This document shows positions 44,134 through 53,631 of a stretch of 64,000 nucleotides of DNA, in pieces. Each line of letters starts with the position of its first letter. The first letter of the stretch is position 1. Origin of the DNA: Bacteroidales bacterium. Its GTDB lineage: Bacteria; Bacteroidota; Bacteroidia; Bacteroidales; Prolixibacteraceae. The notes below the pieces were generated by a model. That model saw only the letters and a list, made by a program, of their open reading frames with translations. It made no database searches and had not been told where the DNA came from. The stretch is taken from contig JAATGF010000172.1 of NCBI GenBank assembly GCA_015654795.1, positions 1 through 64,000 on the forward strand. Direction: 5' to 3'. A program made the translations under genes and the position numbers.

Positions 44134-45462
44134 TCAAATATTTGTATTTTGTTCAAATTGTTCCAATAAGTCGGCTATTCGACGGAGAAATCTTCCTCCC
44201 AGCATTCCGTCAACAACCCGGTGATCGTACGAAAGCGATAAAAACATTTTATGCCTGACAACAATCGCATCTCCGGTAGATGTCTCCATTACGGCAGGTT
44301 TCTTTTCGATGATTCCTACTGCGAGAATAGCAACCTGCGGCTGATTGATAATAGGTGTTCCAATTAGTCCGCCAAAAGATCCGAAATTAGTGATTGTAAA
44401 TGTTCCACCCTGAAGATCATCCGGACTAAGTTTATTCTCACGCCCCGCCTTGGCAAAGCTGTTGATTTCGCGCGTAAGACCTATAAGATTCTTTGAATCA
44501 GCATCTTTAATTACAGGAACCACAAGATTACCGTCATTGGTCGCTACTGCGATAGCAATATTGATGTGTTTGCGCAAAATAATATTATCCTCATCCACTG
44601 ATGAATTTACCTGACGAAATTCTGAGAGCGCTTTTGCAGTTGCCTCCGCGAACAGTGGCATGAACGTTAATTTCTCTCCATATTTCTTTTCAAATTCAGT
44701 TTTAACAGCATTACGCCAAAGAACAAGGTTTGTTACATCGGCTTCTACAACTGTAGTAACATGGGGAGAAACCTGTTTCGACATCACCATATGATTGGCG
44801 ATTAACTTGCGGATGCGATCCATTTTAAGGATAGTATCTTCAGCGCCAATCGAAACAGATACTTTGGGTCTTTCCAATTGGACAGCCGGTGAATTTTGAG
44901 GTGATTTGGATTGTATAACCTGCGAAGAGGGTTTATTTGCCCCGGCAACACGCTGTTCGATGTAATTGACAATGTCATTTTTCTGGACTCTTCCCCCTAA
45001 ACCACTGCCTGTTATCGATTCGAGTTCAGGCAACGTTACCCCTTCTTTTGTGGCTATGCTTTTTACAAGTGGTGAATAAAAACGATCTGTATTTTTTAAA
45101 TCATTTTTACTGATTTCCGGGGCTGATTGTTTAACTTCGACTGGTTTATTCTCTTTATTCTCTTGAATTTCTTCCTTGGGTGGAATAACTTCCGGTTCTG
45201 TTACCGCTGCCGCTTCTTCTGCATCAAGCGCGATAACAATTACAATCTGGCCAACTGGAATCAAATCATTCTCTGCACATCGAATCTCCTTAATGGTTCC
45301 TGCCACAGGTGAAGGAATTTCTGAATCAACTTTATCCGTTGCTACTTCAAACAGAATATCATCCTCGGCTACCTTATCTCCTTGTTTTACAAATATTTTA
45401 GTTATAGTAGCCTCCTGTATGCTCTCGCCAAGCTTTGGTATAAGTACATTAAAATCTGACAT
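44134..45462 (-). CDS. 2-oxoacid dehydrogenase E2 (lipoyl acyltransferase)
   Basis: A 442-residue protein. One lipoyl domain (residues 1-78) with the lipoylated Lys in 'FEVATDKVDSEIPSPVAG'. A Pro/Glu-rich linker and a peripheral-subunit-binding domain ('YSPLVKSIATKEGVTLPELE', 'GLGGRVQKNDIVNYI', about 130-170). The C-terminal catalytic domain ends with 'SLSYDHRVVDGMLGG' (His-x-x-x-Asp-Gly). It transfers the acyl group from E1 to CoA. It is cotranscribed with the fused E1 gene and flavodoxin. Confidence 0.93.
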   Translation of the reverse strand: MSDFNVLIPKLGESIQEATITKIFVKQGDKVAEDDILFEVATDKVDSEIPSPVAGTIKEIRCAENDLIPVGQIVIVIALDAEEAAAVTEPEVIPPKEEIQENKENKPVEVKQSAPEISKNDLKNTDRFYSPLVKSIATKEGVTLPELESITGSGLGGRVQKNDIVNYIEQRVAGANKPSSQVIQSKSPQNSPAVQLERPKVSVSIGAEDTILKMDRIRKLIANHMVMSKQVSPHVTTVVEADVTNLVLWRNAVKTEFEKKYGEKLTFMPLFAEATAKALSEFRQVNSSVDEDNIILRKHINIAIAVATNDGNLVVPVIKDADSKNLIGLTREINSFAKAGRENKLSPDDLQGGTFTITNFGSFGGLIGTPIINQPQVAILAVGIIEKKPAVMETSTGDAIVVRHKMFLSLSYDHRVVDGMLGGRFLRRIADLLEQFEQNTNI

Positions 45463-45572
45463 CGCTTATTGTTTCCTTTAAATTAGTATTCATAAATAAA
45501 TGCAAGTTTATGCATTGATTATACCAACTAACAAAAAACAATAAGATTTAGTTTAAAAAAACTTCGGATTGT

Positions 45573-46865
45573 TCAATTGTGCAGAAACGAAAAAAGGTCA
45601 TAATTGGGCCAATGGTCGATCTTCAATAATACATGCGACATAACGCGATCCATTTCAATTGCAAGATGCGGACCTTTATAATTACTTGTGTTAGAAAGAA
45701 TTACCCACGAATATCCATCTGGTTGTCGCTTCACAAGTGCCGAAGTTCCTGGCAAGGTCCCTGTCCGCCACCAGTCGCCATTTTTATCAGTTGCCCGCCA
45801 TCCTAAAGGGTCTAATCCGCTAATATCTACATTGGTCATTTGCTGGATGCTTTCGGGGGAAAGAATATCTTTGACACCCGGTTCATTATCAATAACAACG
45901 ATTAACTTCATTAAGTCGATTGCAGAGGAAAGCCATCCGCCAGCAGAACTCAACAGATGAATATCATTTCCACCATAAATCTTCGACGCCATACGACCGC
46001 TCCCATCAAACGATTCTATGGGCTGCCCATCTTCGGGTTGATAATACCTGACTTCATTGGGGAGTGCGTCTTCCAAAAAGCTTCTTCCAAGTCGCATATC
46101 AGCTATTCCGGCAGGCTCGAGTACTTCTTTTCGCACAAATGATTCATAATCGGTTCCTGAAACTTTTGCAATTACCTTACCCAAAATAACATATCCCAGG
46201 TTGGAATAGACACTATTTGATCCAGGTTCGAAGTGAACGTTGTGAGTTGTAACAAATTTAATGTATGAATCAATATTTACAGGCAACGATTCTCCTGTAC
46301 CTTTTGCAACAGCTTTTGGAAGAAATGCGAGATCACCATAATGTTGTGTCCAGCCACCGGAATGATTAAGGAGGTTACGCACGGTAATTTTTTCAAGTCG
46401 CCTGTCTTTAATATGAAGAAATTGATCATCGTTGAGAATCCCGTATTTGCCGAACACTTTTGATTCAAGTGAAATTTTTGAATTCTCAACGAGTTTCATA
46501 ATTGCTACAGCTGTGATCAATTTTGAAACACTCGCAATACGAAAAAGGTGATTTGGGTTAACCTGAATCTGCGCCTCTTCATTGGCATAACCGTAACCTT
46601 TGGTGAAAATCAGTTTTTCGTTCTTCACAATGGCAACTGTAATACCCTTTAATCCATTTTGCTGTCTGAATTTCTCCATAATAGCATCAATAACTGAAGC
46701 GTTCTGATCTTCAATTAATTTATTGGCCACTAATCTGTTAATTGATTCTTTTTGTACTGACAAAAGTGCATTTTTACTTGAAATAGCTCCTTGTTTATAT
46801 GGTATTAAAAGAAACACGACCAATAAGCCGGCAATTAAAAGAAATCGATACTTAGACATAAGCAA
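45573..46865 (-). CDS. Class C beta-lactamase-like serine hydrolase
   Basis: A 430-residue protein with an N-terminal signal/anchor ('FLLIAGLLVVFLLIPY'). Ser-x-x-Lys nucleophile in 'FRIASVSKLITAVAI' (about 113) and Tyr-x-Asn in 'VYSNLGYVILGKV' (about 222). The third motif may be 'RTGTLPG' near 369. It is probably a periplasmic D-alanyl-peptide hydrolase or esterase rather than a true antibiotic resistance enzyme. The start may be Met3. A 29-bp palindrome lies 48 bp upstream. Confidence 0.88.
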   Translation of the reverse strand: MLMSKYRFLLIAGLLVVFLLIPYKQGAISSKNALLSVQKESINRLVANKLIEDQNASVIDAIMEKFRQQNGLKGITVAIVKNEKLIFTKGYGYANEEAQIQVNPNHLFRIASVSKLITAVAIMKLVENSKISLESKVFGKYGILNDDQFLHIKDRRLEKITVRNLLNHSGGWTQHYGDLAFLPKAVAKGTGESLPVNIDSYIKFVTTHNVHFEPGSNSVYSNLGYVILGKVIAKVSGTDYESFVRKEVLEPAGIADMRLGRSFLEDALPNEVRYYQPEDGQPIESFDGSGRMASKIYGGNDIHLLSSAGGWLSSAIDLMKLIVVIDNEPGVKDILSPESIQQMTNVDISGLDPLGWRATDKNGDWWRTGTLPGTSALVKRQPDGYSWVILSNTSNYKGPHLAIEMDRVMSHVLLKIDHWPNYDLFSFLHN

Positions 46866-46912
46866 TTAAATAATTAAAACATCTCAATAGGAAAAATAAC
46901 CTGCAAAATATA

Positions 46913-46941
46913 GTTTACAAATGTAATTTACATTTGTAAAC
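46913..46941. promoter_or_regulatory. Perfect palindrome upstream of the serine hydrolase gene
   Basis: GTTTACAAATGTAA, one base, TTACATTTGTAAAC: 14-bp arms. It overlaps the last codons of pyrD and lies 48 bp before the hydrolase start. The same TACAAATGTA core recurs several times upstream of the XRE regulator at 48715-49224, so it is a candidate operator for that regulator. Confidence 0.55.
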
Positions 46942-47839
46942 ATCCAATAATATCATTTATTGAGCTGAATTTATGACGATTAAGATAATTATCGATTCCA
47001 CTAATGATCTTCACTATCGATAATGGATCGATAAAATTAGCCGTACCCACCTGTATGGCAGAGGCACCCGCAAGAAAAAATTCTATGGCATCAGTGGCAT
47101 TCATGATTCCTCCCAATCCAATAATCGGGATTTTAACTGCCTGAGCAACTTGCCAGACCATTCTAAGCGCAATTGGCTTTACTGCCGGACCCGATAACCC
47201 ACCGGTAATAGTGGAAAGAACTGGTTTACGGGTTTCAGCATTAATTGCCATTCCCAACAACGTATTTATCAGCGATAAACCGTCAGCCCCAGCACCTTCA
47301 ACCGCCACAGCGATCTCGGCAATATCTGTTACATTTGGCGAAAGTTTTACAATCATTGTCTTCTTATAAACCTTTCTCACTGCGCTTACAACAGCCGCTG
47401 CGGAAGGACAACTGGTACCGAATGCCATTCCGCCCTCTTTGACATTTGGACACGAAATATTCAGCTCTATGCCCGCTATACGATCAAGTTCATTGATAAT
47501 TTCTGCGCAGGCTACATATTCTTCGACTGTGGACCCGGAGACATTAACTAAAACATTAGTTTCGTATTTTGTAAGCTTTGGATAGATTTCAGTTGCAAAA
47601 TATCTGGCACCGCCATTTTGGAGACCAACCGCATTAAGCATCCCCGAAGCAGTTTCTGCCATTCTTGGGTATGCATTTCCTTGTCGGGGATGAATCGTCG
47701 TCCCCTTTACTATAAAACCGCCGAGGAGATTGACATCAAGAAAATCATCAAATTCAACTCCGTATCCAAATGTACCTGAAGCAGTTAGTACCGGATTTTT
47801 AAGTTTAATATTGTGAATTATAGTGCTTAAATCTGCCAT
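46928..47839 (-). CDS. pyrD: Dihydroorotate dehydrogenase B, catalytic subunit
   Basis: A 303-residue class 1B enzyme that oxidises dihydroorotate to orotate in pyrimidine synthesis. '[13 protein letters not shown]' and 'GGFIVKGTT' bind FMN. The catalytic base is Cys in '[13 protein letters not shown]' (about 130). Phosphate-binding '[20 protein letters not shown]' and 'IQVGTANF' are present. It overlaps pyrK by 13 bp and works with it as an FMN/FAD/2Fe-2S heterotetramer. Confidence 0.95.
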   Translation of the reverse strand: MADLSTIIHNIKLKNPVLTASGTFGYGVEFDDFLDVNLLGGFIVKGTTIHPRQGNAYPRMAETASGMLNAVGLQNGGARYFATEIYPKLTKYETNVLVNVSGSTVEEYVACAEIINELDRIAGIELNISCPNVKEGGMAFGTSCPSAAAVVSAVRKVYKKTMIVKLSPNVTDIAEIAVAVEGAGADGLSLINTLLGMAINAETRKPVLSTITGGLSGPAVKPIALRMVWQVAQAVKIPIIGLGGIMNATDAIEFFLAGASAIQVGTANFIDPLSIVKIISGIDNYLNRHKFSSINDIIGCLQM

Positions 47840-48612
47840 TTGAGTTGATTTATATTAAAAACAGGACCATCCGTGCATACACATTTGTGACCCTGAATAG
47901 TTTCGGTAACACAACATAAACATACACCAAAACCACATGCCATTGTATTCTCGAGCGATACTTCGCACCACACTGAATTTGCTTTGGCCTTCGAAGCCAC
48001 AGCTTTCATCATTGGTTCAGGTCCGCAGCAGTAAATCTTTGAAAACGAATCCAATTTAACGCTAAAAATTGAATGATTTGTAACGAAACCTTTCTCACCA
48101 TGCGATCCATCCTCCGTCGTCGTAAAAACGTTTCCATAGGAGGCGTATTGGTCAAGTTCTACCAAGTCAACTGACGACCTGGCTCCGAGCAGGATATTTA
48201 CGTCATTTTTATTTCCGCTAAGTACTTGAGCCAAATGTAATAATGGTGCAACGCCACAACCGCCACCTACCAGAAGAACTTTTTCTTTCGAAACCGGGAG
48301 GGTAAACCCTTTTCCAAGTGGAAAAATAACATTCAGATAGCTGTCAGCAGGAGTATGCGCAAGAGATCTTGTCCCTTCACCAACTTCCTTAATCAGAATT
48401 GAAATAATATTTTTCTGATAATCAACAGCATGAATAGAGAATGGGCGCCGCAAAAAAATACTTTGCGACTGATCAACAAGTATATTGGCAAACTGTCCCG
48501 GAAAAATATTTTCGAGGTCATCCGGAACATATAATTGTAATAAATGGTGATCATCATTAAGTCTAAGGTTTGCAATAACCTTCAGATTTTGAACAGATTT
48601 CCTCATCTGCAT
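47827..48612 (-). CDS. pyrK: Dihydroorotate dehydrogenase B, electron-transfer subunit
   Basis: A 261-residue ferredoxin-reductase-like protein. FAD motif '[12 protein letters not shown]' (about 53), NAD-binding '[17 protein letters not shown]' (about 105), and a C-terminal 2Fe-2S cluster site with four Cys in '[15 protein letters not shown]' and '[11 protein letters not shown]'. It passes electrons from PyrD to NAD+. It is upstream of and overlaps pyrD. Confidence 0.95.
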   Translation of the reverse strand: MQMRKSVQNLKVIANLRLNDDHHLLQLYVPDDLENIFPGQFANILVDQSQSIFLRRPFSIHAVDYQKNIISILIKEVGEGTRSLAHTPADSYLNVIFPLGKGFTLPVSKEKVLLVGGGCGVAPLLHLAQVLSGNKNDVNILLGARSSVDLVELDQYASYGNVFTTTEDGSHGEKGFVTNHSIFSVKLDSFSKIYCCGPEPMMKAVASKAKANSVWCEVSLENTMACGFGVCLCCVTETIQGHKCVCTDGPVFNINQLKWQI

Positions 48613-48714
48613 GAAATTTAAGCAATGATTTATAACAGTTTATATGAGTTTGTAACAGTATTCCGACAAACCCGCATCTAAACCTCATTATTTCATGCAA
48701 AGATAGGGCAATTT

Positions 48715-49224
48715 CTATTTTGAAGGAGTATAAGCAGTGAAAGTTTTGTCAGTAAAGAAGAGCACAATCCGTTCAACCTCCTTATTGTCAACCGAAGCAC
48801 TCACTAATTCCGACATTGATTGCGCCAAATTTAATTCAGCCGGCCGATTTGAATCAGCCACGGTCGTATGTTTATCAGTTGGATTATCAGATGGTTGACT
48901 GTAAACTTCTTTTACGGGCTGATCTTCATCTTTAACGCTTTCTCTGGGTATTTTAGGGGCTTCCGGCTCGGCTGGAAATTGAAATAAGGTAGGTGATTTA
49001 GCCGATGTGGGTTTAATGTCTGACATCGTTCCTTCGCCTAAGAGCAACCATCGCGGATTTAATGTATTGTACGATCCAAGCATCTTTTGTATAAAGGAAG
49101 CGCTTGGATAATTACGACCATTTAGTACATGGGAAACGCTTGATCGCTGAACACCTATTTTATCAGCAAATTCGGCAGGTGAAATACCTTCACTTGACAG
49201 AAACTGTGTAATCCGATCTTTCAT
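48715..49224 (-). CDS. XRE-family transcriptional regulator
   Basis: A 169-residue protein. Residues 5-60 form a lambda-repressor-like HTH ('SPAEFADKIGVQRSSVSHVL', then 'NGRNYPSASFIQKML' and 'NPRWLLLGEG'). A Pro/Ser-rich linker and an unassigned C-terminal tail follow. The 600 bp upstream hold several TACAAATGTA-like sites, which suggests autoregulation. Confidence 0.88.
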   Translation of the reverse strand: MKDRITQFLSSEGISPAEFADKIGVQRSSVSHVLNGRNYPSASFIQKMLGSYNTLNPRWLLLGEGTMSDIKPTSAKSPTLFQFPAEPEAPKIPRESVKDEDQPVKEVYSQPSDNPTDKHTTVADSNRPAELNLAQSMSELVSASVDNKEVERIVLFFTDKTFTAYTPSK

Positions 49225-49259
49225 CAGCAGTTAATTTGATTTTTATATACATATCGATG

Positions 49260-49850
49260 CTCTGTATCAAATGTAATTTAACGCATTACAAATGTACAAA
49301 ACAAATCAATAACAATTGTAATATAATAGGACAATAATTTCAGTTTACATTATTGAATCCTATAAATTAAATTACATATATGAATTACAATAGTAAATTA
49401 ACAATAAGCTGCCCGTTTTGCTTTATTTCGTTTAATTTGTTATTTAAATTGATGTTTATTAGATATTTATAAATAATAAATACCGATTTGACAGATTCAT
49501 CCCTAAATATCATTAATTATAAAGTAATTATTGAAATAAAACATATAAAACATTGATAAATATGATATTATGAATTTTATTTTATAAAATATAGTTTGTT
49601 TAATCCTGTAAATTACAAATGTAATTACATATTTTAAACTGTTAATTTAGTAAAAGTATATAATATACTGAAAATGTGAACAATAATTGGACATTAAGGC
49701 ATCATTTATAGATGTTCAAATTTTGTTTGTTTATACTGCAAATAACCCAATTTTAAGGAAAATTTAGTGAAGTACAAATGTGATTAGGGTTATATTATCA
49801 TCGGTTAAACTACAAATGTTATCTGATTTATAATGTTTACATTTGTGTAC
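49260..49850. promoter_or_regulatory. Cluster of TACAAATGTA-like sites upstream of the XRE gene
   Basis: Related sites: CAAATGTAATTTA (49268-49280), ATTACAAATGTAC (49285-49297), TTACAAATGTAATTACA (about 49613-49629), GTACAAATGTG (about 49772), CTACAAATGTT (about 49810) and TTTACATTTGTGTAC (about 49836-49850). The first matches the palindrome at 46913-46941 over 13 bases. The wider gap 49225-50737 is very AT-rich and has no gene I can support. Confidence 0.5.
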
Positions 49851-50407
49851 GGTTGATTATTTGTGAATTTAAGCAGGATAGATACTAAAATTGAATACGA
49901 AAAATATTCAATTCTTAAATAGGCCAGGTTTAACAATGGGAATCCGACTTTGGAGAAGAGTTGGATTAGCCAGCTTCAATTAAAAATGCAAAATGATGTC
50001 TTTTGATTTATTTGAACCATTTTTAAGAAGTAAACGATTTGAATGTTTAGAGTAGCTAATTGATTCTGATTTAAGTTTTTTACATTGTTCCGTTAACGAT
50101 TATTCCCCGTTGAGAATTGTCTAAAAAAAAATTCCCCGATAATGGCAGGGAAATTTTTCATTCTGAACCGAATAATTGTCCTTCAAAATTTGGCGCGTAT
50201 ATGAAATGCCGTAAAAAATACCGATTAAGAGCTTTTCACTAAAAATCTTTCTTTGATCAAAAAATCTTTGAAACACGATTTCAAATTTCGAACAGCATTA
50301 CGATGGTAAATCATCAGAATGGTGGATGCCGATGAATAACCATCTAAAATTATTCAGTCTTACATTTTGTCTGCAAAAGAACTTCCGATTTTACAGTTTA
50401 AACAACA

Positions 50408-50715
50408 ATCCGGATGGGTTTGCTCCATATTTCCCTCGTATTTGCTCTATATCCGCTCTATGCCTGCTCTATGTTTGATTCTTGTTTGATTCTTGTTTGG
50501 TTCTTGTTTGATTCTTGTTTGGTCCATATTGAGTCTTGGTATCAGTACCTATATCAACATCGGCTTCTCAAACGACGATTTTTAATGACGGCGAAGCCAA
50601 TGACCTTCTCCAATGACGACGAAGCCAATGACCTTTTCAATGACTATTTTAATGACCTAATCGCCATTTCTCCCCATCGCCTTTTCGCCCATTCTTCCCT
50701 TCTCCCTATTTTAAA
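50408..50715 (+). repeat. Intergenic repeat family, full copy
   Basis: It matches 37784-38033 from 'atccggatgggttt' through the 'gctctat' and 'ttcttgtttg' series, 'tccatattgagtcttggtatcag', 'catcggcttctcaaacgacgattttta' and two 'atgacgrcgaagccaatgacc' units, to the C/T-rich end. Unit counts differ between the copies. A 182-codon frame across it appears to be a by-product. Confidence 0.8.
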
Positions 50716-50737
50716 TGGCAAAAACATAGAAAAGTGT

Positions 50738-53620
50738 CTACAGTGCACTGAAATTTACCGAAAACAGAAACTCAAAATTGAAATTTTTTTGATCAGTCAG
50801 ATAGGATGTTCGGACTCCAATTTTAGCAGGAACAAGCAGTCTGAGAATATTACAATCGGATGTCAATTCACCGCCTGCCGATGCAAAAGAAATTTGGTAT
50901 TCGCTTGTATTATTTTGTATAGGAACCATTGCCCAAGCCTGATCGTAAAATATCCTCAATGATATTCTTTTAAAATAACTTAACTTACCCAAACTCCAGT
51001 CCGGATAAAAAAGAGGTAAAACATAGTCAGACCTTAAACAAAATAATTGATTATTATCAATGTTAGAATAACCCCGCGGGTAAGAAATCAGGTCGGAAAA
51101 ATAACCTGTCGATGCCTTTCTTTGCTGAAAACCACCATAAAACTTCAAGCCATGATGTTTTACCAAACCTGGAAAATAAAGGGTTCCTTCGGCTGACCAG
51201 ATTGTGCCATAATCTCGGTCTCCAAATGGCGAATGACGATAGTATACATCAAGTATTTGCCCGATCGCAGGTTGAATGTCACGTGTACTCTGTTGTAAAA
51301 TATTGTTTGCATATAACCTGTAAGTCAGCGGAATAATGATTCCTCTGAAGAAGTTTTTTGGTGTAGATGCGTCCTGCCGGATTTTTGTATAACCAATCTG
51401 GAACTCTGGCTGAACCAATCGGTACATTTTTCCATGCGAAAGGTTAAAAGGAATGTTTACTCCTCCATTTAAATTAAGCACTTTGTACGAATAACTGATT
51501 AACTGCGTATCTTTATTTATAATTTGTCCGGCAGGGTTAACATGATTAATAATTTCATAATACTGCGATTTTTCACGGCCATAATCGGCGTCCAATTTTA
51601 ACACAGGAAACAGACCTGTGTAGTCAAATTTAGCCACCAGTTTGCCTGTTTTATTCGTTGTAGAATAGTCGTATCCCAATTGAGTTATTGCAGTACTCAG
51701 TTTATTCTGCGACATAAGCGATACTCCTGGTCTGATCTCTTCATTTTCCGAATCGATATGAACAGGGGCCCAGCTGTGAAAATTGAACAAATTGGCAAGT
51801 TTTGAATACCGTTTTGATTTATAATTAGTTGTATCCAACGTCGAAAAATCGGGTATTCCTTTTTCCTGCGACGAAAGCCTTTCCGCCAATTCGTAATCGT
51901 AGGATGTTGCGGGATCGGAAACCTTGAATTGCGCTGTATTTAGCCCCATCTTAACGACTTTAAAGCCATCTGAGGTATAGTTACTATAAACCAAAAAGTT
52001 TCCATCTGGCGTCACCAGAACATCTCTAACGCCAAATCTCGACCTGGTAACACTGTAATTTGTTTTTTCGTTCAGATTAAAAGCATTAATTTCGGATGAA
52101 CCGTCAATTGTATTTGTGTAATAGACAAAATTTCCATGTTGAACCGGACGCATAAGTTCATTATAGGTGAAGGGTAACAGATAGCTGATTACACCATTAA
52201 ATGGATTTACTTTCGCCAGCGATTTACCATCACTGCCAAGAACTATCGCGAATAGTTCTTTATTATTCTCCGCCCATGAGGGAGTGATAATAAATAAATC
52301 CTTTGATATAGGTGTTTCTTTTACAATCTCGCCGGATTGGGGTGATAATAGCACGATGGAACAATGATTATTATTATCAACTTTAGTTGCAGCAATATTC
52401 TGTCCATCAGCCGATAAACAAGGAGCGTAAATTTTTTCGGAGTATTTCTTTTCAGTTACCGTACCGGTAATTAGGTCCAGAATTCGCAGTTGCGAAAATT
52501 CGCGATGCGTCCAGCGAATATCTGATTTAGATTCAATCCAATAGACTTTTCCATGTCCGTAAGTGAGCGATTCCTCAAACAAATTTCCGGGTGTAAAAAT
52601 TCTCTTCTCCTCACCTTTTGGCCCGATTAAAACGAAATGCGTAAGATCATCAAGTGAATATTTAACAGCAAAATAGGTTGAATCATTAACCTGATGAGGG
52701 TATCTGTAACTGATGTATCCAGGTTTATACTTTGTAATTGTTTCAAATTCAGTCTTTCCAAGCGCTTTATCCCTTAATGTCCAGGATTCCTTAAGTTCAG
52801 TAAAAATTGTATTGTAAAGCTCCGACTGATTTTTTCCGGTGACCTTTTTTAATCCACTGGAAAACGCATTAATTGATAATGGATTACGAGCCACATGATT
52901 TAAAACATTTGACCAGCTTTCAGCACCGTACTTTTTACGTATACCAGCAACCATCTGATAACCTAACTGATAATAGTTGGGAATATAATCCTTGTAAGAA
53001 CCAAGGTAAGCTTTATCGTAACTAAATATCCCCTTTTCAACACTTTGAGCCTTCAATTCCATTTCAAAGGAGGGAACTCTTCCTCTCCCTGAATGGCTCA
53101 GCGCCGTTTCCGTAACTACGGCATCACCTTCGAGAAACCAGAAAGGCAGATAAGCCCCAATTGCGATTGCTGCAGCCTGTTCTCCGAGTATTATTTTAAA
53201 TATTCCGGGTAGTTCCGCTCCGATTTTATCAATCTGAACAACATGTCTGAACTCATGAATCGCCAGCTGTTCAAGCCAGTCCTGAGCATAAATCTCCTGA
53301 GACGGTGTAGTGAAAAGCTCAACTCTTGCAGGCGCCCAGGCCGCAAATCCGTTTGAACGAACAGTACCTGTATGAAGAATAACCGATATCTTTCGGGGCT
53401 GATGTTGAAGTGAAGATCCTGCGTAGTTGTATACTTTTTCAAGAATAGAAGCCATTCGCTGAGCCTTTTTTTCAAAATCAGTTGGATATATGATCTGAAA
53501 ATTGGTTGTATTAATCTGCCGCCAGCGAATACTTGCCGGGTCCTCTCCTACCGAATAATATTGAGCTGCAAGTAGATAAGGTAATAATGTAAGAAAAAAT
53601 ATCAGTAAATATCGCTTCAT
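50738..53620 (-). CDS. Large exported TolB-like/metallopeptidase-like surface protein
   Basis: A 960-residue protein with a signal peptide ('LLIFFLTLLPYLLAAQ'). Residues 20-270 resemble a peptidase-MA-like domain with 'EQLAIHEFRHVVQIDK' (HExxH-like) and a downstream acidic 'FLEGDAVVTETAL'. Residues 330-590 look like TolB-type beta-propeller repeats ('YSVTRSRFGVRDVLVTPDG'). The last 300 residues are amphipathic beta strands typical of an outer-membrane barrel, ending in Phe-rich strands. The role is unknown; it is probably a cell-surface protein of Bacteroidota. Confidence 0.8.
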   Translation of the reverse strand: MKRYLLIFFLTLLPYLLAAQYYSVGEDPASIRWRQINTTNFQIIYPTDFEKKAQRMASILEKVYNYAGSSLQHQPRKISVILHTGTVRSNGFAAWAPARVELFTTPSQEIYAQDWLEQLAIHEFRHVVQIDKIGAELPGIFKIILGEQAAAIAIGAYLPFWFLEGDAVVTETALSHSGRGRVPSFEMELKAQSVEKGIFSYDKAYLGSYKDYIPNYYQLGYQMVAGIRKKYGAESWSNVLNHVARNPLSINAFSSGLKKVTGKNQSELYNTIFTELKESWTLRDKALGKTEFETITKYKPGYISYRYPHQVNDSTYFAVKYSLDDLTHFVLIGPKGEEKRIFTPGNLFEESLTYGHGKVYWIESKSDIRWTHREFSQLRILDLITGTVTEKKYSEKIYAPCLSADGQNIAATKVDNNNHCSIVLLSPQSGEIVKETPISKDLFIITPSWAENNKELFAIVLGSDGKSLAKVNPFNGVISYLLPFTYNELMRPVQHGNFVYYTNTIDGSSEINAFNLNEKTNYSVTRSRFGVRDVLVTPDGNFLVYSNYTSDGFKVVKMGLNTAQFKVSDPATSYDYELAERLSSQEKGIPDFSTLDTTNYKSKRYSKLANLFNFHSWAPVHIDSENEEIRPGVSLMSQNKLSTAITQLGYDYSTTNKTGKLVAKFDYTGLFPVLKLDADYGREKSQYYEIINHVNPAGQIINKDTQLISYSYKVLNLNGGVNIPFNLSHGKMYRLVQPEFQIGYTKIRQDASTPKNFFRGIIIPLTYRLYANNILQQSTRDIQPAIGQILDVYYRHSPFGDRDYGTIWSAEGTLYFPGLVKHHGLKFYGGFQQRKASTGYFSDLISYPRGYSNIDNNQLFCLRSDYVLPLFYPDWSLGKLSYFKRISLRIFYDQAWAMVPIQNNTSEYQISFASAGGELTSDCNILRLLVPAKIGVRTSYLTDQKNFNFEFLFSVNFSAL

Positions 53621-53631
53621 CTGGTATTGGC

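Noticed and set aside
50414-50962. A 182-codon rightward frame starting in the intergenic repeat
   Set aside because: The first 280 bases are the multi-copy repeat, giving low-complexity 'CSMFDSCLILVWFLFDSCLV', and the rest is antisense to the large surface-protein gene. It is not credible as a gene.
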